The notes under the pieces were generated by a model. That model did no database searches, was not told the origin of the DNA, and saw nothing but the letters and a program-made list of their open reading frames with translations. Source: Proteiniphilum sp. (GTDB taxonomy: Bacteria > Bacteroidota > Bacteroidia > Bacteroidales > Dysgonomonadaceae). From it: a stretch of DNA of 7,343 nucleotides. Both the position numbers and the translations under genes were made by a program. Of the stretch, positions 1-6,344 are shown piece after piece. The stretch is from contig JAIRSV010000170.1 in assembly GCA_031255275.1 (NCBI GenBank), positions 1 to 7,343 on the forward strand, given 5' to 3'. Numbering within the stretch: position 1 is the stretch's first letter; each line of letters opens with the position of its first letter.

Positions 1-2
1 TG

Positions 3-34
3 CCGACTTTTTTGTGTCAAGACAAAAAAGCCGG
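3..34. repeat. AT-rich inverted repeat (hairpin 1)
   Basis: CTTTTTTGT (7-15) and ACAAAAAAG (22-30) are perfect 9-bp complements around a 6-nt loop. Three more pairs (3-5 with 32-34) extend the stem past one mismatch. The T-run is in the 5' arm and the A-run in the 3' arm on both strands, the reverse of a classical intrinsic terminator, so I do not call it one with confidence. It lies about 130 bp beyond the stop of the AraC-type gene. Confidence 0.6.
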
Positions 35-42
35 TGGGGTCA

Positions 43-59
43 CAGGGGCAACGCCCCTG
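43..59. repeat. GC-rich inverted repeat (hairpin 2)
   Basis: CAGGGGC (43-49) and GCCCCTG (53-59) form a perfect 7-bp stem with a 3-nt loop. Read on the minus strand, the direction of araC transcription, it is followed 13 nt later by a run of six T. It may help end transcription, but the T-run is not adjacent to the stem. Just right of it is a short direct repeat, GTGGAAA twice (64-77). Confidence 0.6.
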
Positions 60-94
60 CGAAGTGGAAAGTGGAAAATGCTTTTTCGTTCGTC

Positions 95-114
95 GGGGCG
101 GGTGCTCCCGCCCC
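95..114 (-). terminator. Strong GC hairpin downstream of araC gene; possible terminator
   Basis: GGGGCGGG (95-102) and CCCGCCCC (107-114) are perfect 8-bp complements with a 4-nt loop. It is the first strong hairpin met by minus-strand transcription, 43 nt after the AraC-type gene's stop. No U-tract follows directly (GACGAACGAAAAAG comes next), so it may be an RNA-stabilising end or part of an interspersed element rather than a canonical terminator. Confidence 0.35.
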
Positions 115-157
115 TTGCCACTCAGGCGCTCCCCGAGCTGGTTTTCTCCAACAAAGT

Positions 158-1051
158 TCAGATAATCAGTTTCCTTTTCCGGTAGTTTTCACGGAACTCC
201 TTTGGCGAACAGCCTTTTCTCTTTTTGAATATGCGATTGAAGTTCGATATGTTATTAAAACCGCAATCATAACATATTTCGGCGACGGTGTTTGTGGTAT
301 CCACCAAAAGCCTTGCAGCGTGTCCCAGGCGAATATCGATAATATAATCGGACACTGTTTTCCCGGATCTCAGTTTGAAAAAACGGCTCAACGCCACGGG
401 AGTCATTCCTGTGATGCCCGCGAGGTCTTCCAGCCGTATCTCCTCCCTGTAATATTTGTTTATATATTCCTGTATTTTCCGTACACGCCGGCTGTCGGAA
501 TTTTCGTCGATATGGGCAAACGAAGTACTTGTCAGCGTGCGGTAACTGTCGCACAGGGAAAGTTCGTACAGAATGATCAGCAGCTTTATCACTGCATGGA
601 ATCCCGACTTTTCGGCAGACAGTGTGTCGAGCATGGGATAGATCTTCATAATGGTTTCCATCGGGAAGTTAATCCCCTTCTGGGCGCTGTCGAGCATCCT
701 TCGGATGCTGTCGAACTGGTTCTTGCGGATGAGATTGCCGAAAAAAAGATCTTTGGAGAACTGGACGGTTATTTCCCTGATCTGTTTCGAGGTACATTGA
801 TGCTGCTCCCATACGTGCTCCAACTCCTCGCCGGCGATAAGCGTAAGGTCATACTTGCCGATGATCTCGACGGAATCGCCTACAATACGCCTTACGCCTT
901 CGGCATTTTCGACATAATTGATCTCAAACTCGCTGTGGGAATGTAGCGGGTAGGTAAATTCCGTTTTTCTCCGGTCGGCAATATAGAAGCAGTCTCTGTC
1001 CGACAAAGGAGTGATCTCATGTATGATATATCCGCTACCCGGATTGCCCAT
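158..1051 (-). CDS. AraC-family transcriptional regulator with N-terminal cupin domain
   Basis: A 297-residue DNA-binding regulator. The N-terminal half (about 20-90) has a cupin-like sensor start, with HSHSEFE at 37-43 resembling the His-rich strand of AraC effector domains. The C-terminal AraC/XylS double helix-turn-helix covers about 190-292. The first HTH is near 206-226 (IRLEDLAGITGMTPVALSRF), followed by the linker DYIIDIRLGHAARLL. The second HTH is near 254-277 (TVAEICYDCGFNNISNFNRIF), and the family ending CSPKEFRENYRK follows. It is full length and starts at an ATG. It begins 48 bp after the dnaJ stop on the same strand and I see no convincing promoter in the gap, so it may be read through from grpE-dnaJ. 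No metabolic or transport target gene is adjacent within the window, so its ligand and regulon cannot be named. The family call is secure. Confidence 0.93.
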   Translation of the reverse strand: MGNPGSGYIIHEITPLSDRDCFYIADRRKTEFTYPLHSHSEFEINYVENAEGVRRIVGDSVEIIGKYDLTLIAGEELEHVWEQHQCTSKQIREITVQFSKDLFFGNLIRKNQFDSIRRMLDSAQKGINFPMETIMKIYPMLDTLSAEKSGFHAVIKLLIILYELSLCDSYRTLTSTSFAHIDENSDSRRVRKIQEYINKYYREEIRLEDLAGITGMTPVALSRFFKLRSGKTVSDYIIDIRLGHAARLLVDTTNTVAEICYDCGFNNISNFNRIFKKRKGCSPKEFRENYRKRKLII

Positions 1052-1099
1052 AGACTCTTAGCGTCCGTCCGTATTCCGCAACAATAATTAAGGATCGCG

Positions 1100-2257
1100 T
1101 CAGTCGAACATTCTTTTGAATTTGTCGAATACCGTCTTCCGCGCCGTCTTGGAGGGGACAAAATTTTCTGACTTATCCATCTCCCGCAACCATTTGCGTT
1201 CCTTCTCGCTCAGGGTTTCCGGGACGTACACGTTCACGTTGACCAGTTCATCGCCCTTGCCGAAACCGTTTACCGAGGGAAGTCCCTTATTGCGCAGGCG
1301 TAACACCTTTCCCGGTTGTGTGCCCGGTTCTATTTTCACTTTTGCCACCCCGTCGATGGTTGGAACCTCCACCGTTCCGCCGAGGGCTGCCAGGGGGAAG
1401 CTCAGAAACAGATTGTATATTACATCGTTTTCGTCACGGATCAGATTCGGATCCTGTTCCTCTTCCACTACGATCAGCAGGTCGCCGTTGACGCCTCCCC
1501 TCCGGGCGGCATTTCCCTTGCCTGACATGGAGAGTTGCATGCCTTCCGCTACACCGGCGGGGATCCTGATGGAGAGTATCTCTTCATCGCGTACAACTCC
1601 TTCGCCGCTGCAGTAAGTGCATTTTTTCGTGATGGTTGTTCCCTCACCGTTGCAGGTGGGGCAGGTTGAGGAGGTTTGCATCTGACCGAGAATGGTATTC
1701 GCCACGCGCGTCACCATACCCGAACCGTTGCAGGTGGGACAGGTTGAGGCTGAGTTTCCGTTTTCGGAGCCGTTGCCGTTACAGTGCGTACAGGGGACAT
1801 ACTTTTTCACTTTGATCTTTTTCTCCACGCCGTTGAGGATCTCTTTCAGACTCAGTTTCACCTTCACGCGAAGGTCGGAACCTCTGTTTACCCTTCTTCC
1901 CCGCTGGGATCCGCCGAAGCCGCCAAAACCGCCGAAGCCGCCGAAGTGGCCGCCGAATATATCTCCGAACTGGGAGAATATATCTTCCATCGACATGCCG
2001 CCGCCGCTGAAGCCGCCTGAAGCTGCTCCGCCCATACCTGCATGGCCAAACTGGTCATACCGGGCGCGCTTCTGATCATCGCTCAGCACCTCATACGCCT
2101 CTGCCGCTTCTTTGAACTTCTCTTCCGCTTCCTTGTCGCCGGGGTTCTTGTCGGGGTGATACTGGATGGCTTTTCGGCGGTATGCCTTTTTTATCTCTTC
2201 GGCAGTCGCTGTCCTGGCTACTCCGAGGATTTCGTAAAAATCTTTTTTCGCTGACAT
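1100..2257 (-). CDS. dnaJ: Chaperone protein DnaJ (Hsp40)
   Basis: A cytoplasmic co-chaperone that delivers unfolded clients to DnaK (Hsp70) and stimulates its ATPase. Of its 385 residues, 1-70 are the J domain, with HPD at 34-36. A Gly/Phe-rich linker (about 73-117) contains four tandem FGG units. The zinc-finger domain has four CxxCxGxG motifs: CTHCNGNG 156-163, CPTCNGSG 173-180, CPTCNGEG 199-206 and CTYCSGEG 213-220. The C-terminal substrate-binding domain follows, with SGKGNAARRGGVNGDL and ALGGTVEVPTIDG. This is a type I DnaJ of normal length with all key residues. I chose the ATG at 2257 (MSAKKDFYEI) because it matches family N-termini. An in-frame ATG five codons upstream would lie inside grpE. 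The chosen ATG follows the grpE TAG by one base, and GGGGGAATAGG at the grpE end may serve as ribosome-binding site, so translation is probably coupled. dnaK is not in the window. Confidence 0.98.
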   Translation of the reverse strand: MSAKKDFYEILGVARTATAEEIKKAYRRKAIQYHPDKNPGDKEAEEKFKEAAEAYEVLSDDQKRARYDQFGHAGMGGAASGGFSGGGMSMEDIFSQFGDIFGGHFGGFGGFGGFGGSQRGRRVNRGSDLRVKVKLSLKEILNGVEKKIKVKKYVPCTHCNGNGSENGNSASTCPTCNGSGMVTRVANTILGQMQTSSTCPTCNGEGTTITKKCTYCSGEGVVRDEEILSIRIPAGVAEGMQLSMSGKGNAARRGGVNGDLLIVVEEEQDPNLIRDENDVIYNLFLSFPLAALGGTVEVPTIDGVAKVKIEPGTQPGKVLRLRNKGLPSVNGFGKGDELVNVNVYVPETLSEKERKWLREMDKSENFVPSKTARKTVFDKFKRMFD

Positions 2258-2258
2258 C

Positions 2259-2867
2259 CTATTCCCCCACAATTACTTTTGGAAAACGGATAATTTTGTC
2301 GTTCAGCCGGTATCCCTTCTGGATACAGTCTATCACGATGCCTTTCTGCGACGCTTCCGGCGCCGGAACTGTTGTGATTGCCTCGAAGCTGTCGGCGTCG
2401 AACGGCTGTCCGACGGCTTCTACTTCGCTCACGCCGTGCTGCGTCAGGAAAGCGATAAATTTGGCATGAATAAGATTCATCCCTTCCAGCATGGCGTCTC
2501 TGTCTTCCGTTTTGTGCAGTGATTCAAATGCGCGCTCAAAATCGTCGACAAGCGTGATGATGTTAAGCAAAACCCGTTCTCCTCCGCTTTTGATCAGGTC
2601 GGTCTTCTCTTTGAGCGTACGTTTCCGGAAGTTGTCAAATTCGGCGTGCAGGCGAAGATAGCTGTCGTTCAACTCTTCGTATTTCTGCCGGAATTCGTCG
2701 ATTGCCGGCTGTTCTGCCGGCTCTTGGTTTGCTTCGGCTCCGGCCGGTTCATCCGATTCTTCTGTCATTTTGTCTCCGGCTCTTCCGTTGACTGGTTCTT
2801 CCTGAACGCCGGTTTTTTCCCTGTTTCTTTTTTCGGGATTCGTATTCTGTTGATCGTTTCTTTTCAT
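2259..2867 (-). CDS. grpE: GrpE, nucleotide exchange factor for DnaK
   Basis: Releases ADP from DnaK, completing the DnaK-DnaJ-GrpE folding cycle in the cytoplasm. From the ATG at 2867 the protein has 202 residues. The first 60 or so are charged and low in complexity (rich in E, N, P, K), as is common in this family. A coiled-coil dimerisation helix (about 57-95) contains LRLHAEFDNFRKRTLKEK. The C-terminal beta domain carries the family signature: FDADSFEAITTVPAP, then GIVIDCIQKGYRLNDKIIRFPKVIV. An in-frame GTG at 2888 would add seven residues (MKSKIIV). I prefer the ATG because the extra residues are not conserved in what I know of the family, but the sequence does not settle it. It is the first gene of a grpE-dnaJ pair with one base between them. 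I see no CIRCE element (the HrcA operator) upstream. Confidence 0.96.
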   Translation of the reverse strand: MKRNDQQNTNPEKRNREKTGVQEEPVNGRAGDKMTEESDEPAGAEANQEPAEQPAIDEFRQKYEELNDSYLRLHAEFDNFRKRTLKEKTDLIKSGGERVLLNIITLVDDFERAFESLHKTEDRDAMLEGMNLIHAKFIAFLTQHGVSEVEAVGQPFDADSFEAITTVPAPEASQKGIVIDCIQKGYRLNDKIIRFPKVIVGE

Positions 2868-2973
2868 TACGATTATTTTACTTTTCACATTTCGGTCTGT
2901 CTGTCAGCCGGCACACCGCCCGGACAGCCGGACTGTTTGCGCTGCTTCTCTCTGGGCACTGCAAATAGTTTGC

Positions 2974-2981
2974 CAAAAATA
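2974..2981 (-). promoter_or_regulatory. Candidate -7 box of the grpE-dnaJ promoter
   Basis: Minus-strand TATTTTTG matches the Bacteroidetes -7 consensus TAnnTTTG. It lies about 107 bp upstream of the grpE ATG and just downstream of the HD-domain gene. No convincing -33 TTTG appears at the usual 19-21 nt spacing (GTCC is found there), so the call is weak. The implied leader is about 100 nt and GC-rich, with two CAGCCGG copies read on the plus strand (2905-2911 and 2925-2931). Confidence 0.35.
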
Positions 2982-3004
2982 AGAAAACGGAATGGGGGGC
3001 GGAC

Positions 3005-3541
3005 TTATAGAAAAAATTCGCACCATTCGTCGAAGATCTCTACCTGATGCCATCCGTGACGGGAGAGGTTTTGTCTGATTTTTTTCAGCGATTTTTCTTT
3101 TCCCAGCTGCGACTTGGAGAAGAATTTATCGGCAAAACAGATTATTTTTTCTTCCATGCTTTGCGGCCGCATATCTCTGTGGGGGACAGGCAGCTTCCGG
3201 CTGATAATGGCTTCCGGACTCAGTCCGGTTCCCGTATGCCTTTCGCATACCAGCCCGTGCCCGGGATAGCCTTCCCCGACGAGCAGTTCGTGCCCCAGAT
3301 AGCCGTGGCAAATGTAGGGATAGCTGCCTTCGCAGGCTATGCGGGGCGCCTTTGTCAGGAAAATGCCTATGTCGTGAAGCATTCCTGCTTCTTCGATGAA
3401 GCGGACGTCTACGGCCAGTTCGGGATGCTTGCCGGCGATGGACAGGGATTTTTCCGTCACATCGGTGGCGTGTGACATGTAGATGTCATGAAGCTTTGTT
3501 CCTGCTTTGTAGTATTTGTCGATAATTGTCCCGGGATTCAT
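3005..3541 (-). CDS. HD-domain (HDIG) metal-dependent phosphohydrolase, substrate unknown
   Basis: A 178-residue single-domain protein of the HD superfamily, metal-dependent phosphohydrolases acting mostly on nucleotides or phosphate esters. Visible metal-ligand candidates are H24 (MSHATDV), the HD doublet H56-D57 within MLHDIGIF, H79 and H84 (ICHGYLGHELL), H102 (CERHTGTGL) and D138 (CFADKFF). This order H...HD...H...H...D fits a complete active site. No signal peptide or membrane segment is seen, so it should be cytoplasmic. The ATG at 3541 is the natural start. It follows oxyR by 69 bp on the same strand and may be the last gene of a DHOD-like/oxyR/HD unit, though the gap contains a possible hairpin (3571-3606). 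The substrate cannot be predicted. Nucleotidase or nucleoside phosphatase activity is one option among several. Confidence 0.88.
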   Translation of the reverse strand: MNPGTIIDKYYKAGTKLHDIYMSHATDVTEKSLSIAGKHPELAVDVRFIEEAGMLHDIGIFLTKAPRIACEGSYPYICHGYLGHELLVGEGYPGHGLVCERHTGTGLSPEAIISRKLPVPHRDMRPQSMEEKIICFADKFFSKSQLGKEKSLKKIRQNLSRHGWHQVEIFDEWCEFFL

Positions 3542-3570
3542 AGTGGACGGCTGTTGTGCGTTGCTTTCGT

Positions 3571-3606
3571 CCCTCCGGAGGTGTAAATGTTTTTCCGGCG
3601 GGAGGG
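3571..3606 (-). other. Imperfect hairpin in the oxyR/HD-gene gap
   Basis: CCCTCC (3571-3576) pairs with GGGAGG (3600-3605), and CCTCCGGAGG (3572-3581) is a perfect 10-bp palindrome. Neither is followed by a T-run on the minus strand, so this is at best an attenuator or RNA-processing structure between oxyR and the HD-domain gene. It may be chance in a GC-rich gap. Confidence 0.25.
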
Positions 3607-3610
3607 GGGG

Positions 3611-4555
3611 TTATAACGGTACGACATATTGCTTCATTGCCATATCCTGAAACGATTGGGGGACGGCGGACTTCACTTCGTTGATAATGATGTTTATCAG
3701 GCGTTCCCGCAAAAATTCCCGCCGTGTGATGAGGCTGATTTCGCGTACCGGATTGCTGTTTCTGAATGGGCGTATATTCTCTTTTTGCTTTCTGCTCATG
3801 CCGGCAAGTGCCATTTCGGGGATGACGGTGAGGCCTTCGTTCCGGTCTACGATATTGATAAGCGTGTCGATGCTGCCGGCTTCGTAGGAAAAAACGGAAT
3901 TTGCATTGCGCCTTTTCTTCAGGTTGCACAGGTGCAGTATTTGGGTTCTGAAACAGTGTACTTCGTCCAGTAACCACAGTCCGGCGGTATTCAGGTCGCT
4001 TTCGTCGAGGGCTGCTTTGGCAAACAGGGTCTCTTCCCGCGGAGATACGTAGGCGAAGAAGCGTTCATAATAGATCGGATATTCTCTGACGGAGGGTTCT
4101 TTCAGGGGTGTGGCCAGAATGCCTCCGTCGAGGGAGTCGCCGGCAAGTCCTTTCAGTATCTGGTCGGTGGTCAGTTCGGATATGACGATGCGTACGTCGT
4201 GCCTGTTTTCACGGTGTACCTGCATCAGTTTCGGCAGCAGATAGGGTGAGACTGTGGGGATAATCCCCAGACGGAAATCTCCTTTTATTATATCTTTCTC
4301 TTCCTGTATGATTTCTTTGATCCGGTTTACCTGGGCTACGGCAATGCGTGCCTGGCTGATGATTTGCTTGCCGATTTCGGTTGGCTGTACCAGGGACTGG
4401 GGGGGGCGGTGAAATATTTTCACCCCCAGTTCATCTTCCATCTTCTGGATCATCATGCTCAATGTGGGCTGAGTCACAAAGGAGGCTCCGGCGGCTTTGG
4501 AGAAGCTGCGGCAGTTATCTACCGCGATAATGTATTCCAACTGCTGTATATTCAT
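3611..4555 (-). CDS. oxyR: OxyR, hydrogen-peroxide-sensing LysR-type regulator
   Basis: A 314-residue LysR-family activator that senses H2O2 by a disulfide switch and turns on peroxide-defence genes. Residues 1-60 form the winged HTH, with SFSKAAGASFVTQPTLSMMI at 17-36. A linker helix (about 61-92) leads to the periplasmic-binding-protein-like regulatory domain (about 93-300). The decisive feature is C201 and C210 in HCFRTQILHLC, which match the context and exact nine-residue spacing of E. coli C199/C208 (HCLRDQAMGFC). Length and start (MNIQQLEYIIAV) are typical. The start is 31 bp after the stop of the DHOD-like gene, so the two are probably cotranscribed and oxyR would inherit that promoter. 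The usual targets (dps, katA, ahpC) are not in the window. Confidence 0.95.
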   Translation of the reverse strand: MNIQQLEYIIAVDNCRSFSKAAGASFVTQPTLSMMIQKMEDELGVKIFHRPPQSLVQPTEIGKQIISQARIAVAQVNRIKEIIQEEKDIIKGDFRLGIIPTVSPYLLPKLMQVHRENRHDVRIVISELTTDQILKGLAGDSLDGGILATPLKEPSVREYPIYYERFFAYVSPREETLFAKAALDESDLNTAGLWLLDEVHCFRTQILHLCNLKKRRNANSVFSYEAGSIDTLINIVDRNEGLTVIPEMALAGMSRKQKENIRPFRNSNPVREISLITRREFLRERLINIIINEVKSAVPQSFQDMAMKQYVVPL

Positions 4556-4586
4556 CTCTGGACGGGGTGTCGGTGGGGTCGGCGGC

Positions 4587-5564
4587 TTATTCTTTGTAAC
4601 CGGAGAAGTATTTCATGAACTGTACCCGTTCATAAAGCGTCGGGCTTTTGGTATTGAGGTGGTTCAGCTTGCCTTTGAAGTCGTTTATACATTCGTAGTT
4701 GTTTTGCTGCATCCACTCTTCCATGCAGGTAAGGATTTCGCCTATTGCGCCGGTGCCCTGCCTGTAGAGCATGCTGCACAGCTGGATGGCGCCGGCGCCG
4801 GCCAGTATTCCCTTGACGGCGTCTTCCCAGGAATGTATTCCGTATGAGCAGGCGATGTCGAAGTCGGGGACGCGTCCCGAGACAATGGCTGTCCAGCGCA
4901 GCGTCTCACTGAAGTCGGAGGGGTTGCTGAATACCGGGCCTGAGGTGATCTCCATATTCTTGATGTCGATGTCGAGCTGATAGAAGCGGTTGAAGAGTAC
5001 TGCTCCGCCGGCTCCCAGGGCTTTCAGCCTGCTCACCAGTCGCGGCAGGTTGCTGATGTATTTTGCCATTTTTATCACGACCGGGATGTGGATTATTTTC
5101 TTCAATTCTTTCACGACTTCCGTGCAGGAGTTTTCCAGGTATGAATCTTCATATTCTCCTGCGTTCAGCATAAACACATTCAGTTCGAGCGCGTCGGCGC
5201 CGGCATCCTGAATGGTTTTGGCGAATTCGACCCACCGGCTTGGCTTATAACAGTTGATGCTGGCTATGATGGGGGCGGCACATTCTTTTTTGGCGGAGCG
5301 GATCAAATTCAGGTATTTGTCCACGTGATTCATCTTGACGTATGTGTTGATGTAATCGGTCGCTTCGGGATAGTCGGCGATCTGCACAAGCTTATCGGAA
5401 TGGCTTTCTATCTGTTCTTCGAACAGTGATTTCAGTACGATTGCTCCGGCTCCGGCGCTGTCCAGTTCCTTTATCTTTTCCATTGAATTGGTGAGGCCGC
5501 TGCTTCCGGCTATCAGCGGATTCTTCAAGCGTAATCCGGCAAATGTTGTTTCTAAATTAATCAT
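4587..5564 (-). CDS. Dihydroorotate-dehydrogenase-like flavoprotein with catalytic Cys replaced by Met
   Basis: A 325-residue TIM-barrel protein of the class 1 dihydroorotate dehydrogenase (PyrD) superfamily, subgroup usually labelled 'dihydroorotate dehydrogenase-like'. FMN-site features remain: K45 (AIVLKS), N104 (ASIN), N129 and N134, K165 (VVIKM), N192 (LFNRF), and a phosphate-binding end near 254-268 (LAGAGAIQLCSMLY). In class 1 enzymes the active loop reads NxxCPN. Here N129-V-F-M132-L-N134 keeps both Asn but has Met where the base Cys belongs, and SYGI (240-243) stands where PyrD has a GGI-like motif. By these residues it is unlikely to be the pyrimidine-pathway enzyme, and no pyr genes are nearby. 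It probably binds FMN and acts on another substrate. It has its own candidate promoter and oxyR lies 31 bp downstream, which suggests a redox-linked role (inference). Family certain, function not. Confidence 0.9.
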   Translation of the reverse strand: MINLETTFAGLRLKNPLIAGSSGLTNSMEKIKELDSAGAGAIVLKSLFEEQIESHSDKLVQIADYPEATDYINTYVKMNHVDKYLNLIRSAKKECAAPIIASINCYKPSRWVEFAKTIQDAGADALELNVFMLNAGEYEDSYLENSCTEVVKELKKIIHIPVVIKMAKYISNLPRLVSRLKALGAGGAVLFNRFYQLDIDIKNMEITSGPVFSNPSDFSETLRWTAIVSGRVPDFDIACSYGIHSWEDAVKGILAGAGAIQLCSMLYRQGTGAIGEILTCMEEWMQQNNYECINDFKGKLNHLNTKSPTLYERVQFMKYFSGYKE

Positions 5565-5601
5565 GTATAATGTGATGGTTTTTCAAAAATTACATGTCCT
5601 G

Positions 5602-5632
5602 CAAAATTAGGCATTTTATCCATAAAATCAAT
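5602..5632 (-). promoter_or_regulatory. Bacteroidetes-type promoter of the DHOD-like/oxyR unit
   Basis: On the minus strand, TAATTTTG (5609-5602) fits the -7 consensus TAnnTTTG exactly, and ATTG (5632-5629) sits 19 nt upstream as a -33 box (consensus TTTG). The first ATG (5564) is about 38 bp downstream, behind an A-rich leader with no Shine-Dalgarno sequence, as is usual in this phylum. It is the best promoter in the window. Confidence 0.65.
5613..5628. promoter_or_regulatory. Palindromic operator candidate inside the promoter spacer
   Basis: ATTTTAT-CC-ATAAAAT: perfect 7-bp arms around CC, exactly filling the space between the -33 and -7 boxes of the DHOD-like/oxyR promoter. A regulator bound here would block or remodel RNA polymerase binding. 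Dyads with AT arms and T-N11-A spacing suit LysR-type regulators, so OxyR autoregulation is possible, but nothing in the sequence proves which protein binds. Confidence 0.45.
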
Positions 5633-5681
5633 ATCCTGCCGCTGAATAATATGTCCGCTAACGGGGGTAAGGCAGTCTGCA

Positions 5682-6344
5682 TCAGCGTTCTCCGAAAATC
5701 AGCGTTCCCGTCCGTATCACAGAGCTTCCTTCCTGTATGGCAATCCGGTAATCGTCCGTCATGCCTGCGGATATTTCTCTGAAGGCCGGGTCATTGGGGA
5801 AATATGCGGTTTTCAGTTCGTCGAACAGCGACTTCAGTAGCCGGAACTCCTGACGTATCCGGTTTTCGTCATCGGTAAGGGTTGCCATCCCCATTACGCC
5901 GGCGATCTGCACGTGAGGGGATGCCTTCCATTTGCCTTCTGCCAGGAAACGGCGACACGCGTCGGGCGGGAAGCCTGCCTTGCTTTTCTCTCGGGCGATA
6001 TGGATTTGCAGGAGACCGGGGATTGTCCGGTTACAGGCGGCTGCCTGTTTTTCTATTTCGAGCAGCAGCTGCTCGCTGTCGATACTGTGTATGAGGGATA
6101 TGAAGGGGGCGATTTGCCTGACTTTGTTTCGTTGCAGGCGGCCGATGAAATGCCACTCTATATCGTCGGGAAGGAGGTCTTTTTTGGCGATCAGTTCCTG
6201 TACCCTGCTTTCGCCGAAGATCCGCTGTCCGGCATCGTAGGCCTGGCGGACTGTCTCTGCGGGATGGAACTTGGAGACTGCCACGAGCGTGACTCCGGGG
6301 GGGAGTGTCTTCCGCAAAGCGTCAATATGGGATCGTACCGTCAC
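5682..6344 (-). CDS. yggS: YggS/PROSC-family PLP-binding protein (PLP homeostasis)
   Basis: A 220-residue single-domain protein with the alanine-racemase-like TIM-barrel fold. It binds pyridoxal 5'-phosphate and buffers or delivers it in the cytoplasm, with no known catalytic turnover. The Schiff-base Lys is K25 in VAVSKFHP. Family motifs follow: FGESRVQE (43-50), WHFIGRLQRNK (64-74), the GVMGMA strand (149-154) and the phosphate-binding end GMTDDYRIAIQEGSSVIRTG (194-213) leading to TLIFGER. Length and the start relative to K25 match the family. The start is a GTG at 6344 that overlaps the upstream gene's TGA as GTGA, so it should be translated by coupling to the DUF4494 gene. Confidence 0.95.
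   Translation of the reverse strand: MTVRSHIDALRKTLPPGVTLVAVSKFHPAETVRQAYDAGQRIFGESRVQELIAKKDLLPDDIEWHFIGRLQRNKVRQIAPFISLIHSIDSEQLLLEIEKQAAACNRTIPGLLQIHIAREKSKAGFPPDACRRFLAEGKWKASPHVQIAGVMGMATLTDDENRIRQEFRLLKSLFDELKTAYFPNDPAFREISAGMTDDYRIAIQEGSSVIRTGTLIFGER

Noticed and set aside
14..946. A 310-codon plus-strand open frame
   Set aside because: It is antisense to the AraC-type gene, crosses the hairpin cluster and has no recognisable domain. The minus-strand gene explains the sequence fully.
1692..2075. Plus-strand frame rich in Pro/Lys (KPPKPPKPP)
   Set aside because: It is the complement of the dnaJ Gly/Phe repeat codons; the DnaJ zinc-finger and J-domain motifs on the minus strand are decisive.
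2868..3004. CIRCE operator (HrcA site) or sigma-32 promoter ahead of grpE
   Set aside because: No TTAGCACTC-N9-GAGTGCTAA dyad and no convincing heat-shock -35/-10 pair is visible; only a TAnnTTTG-like box is present.
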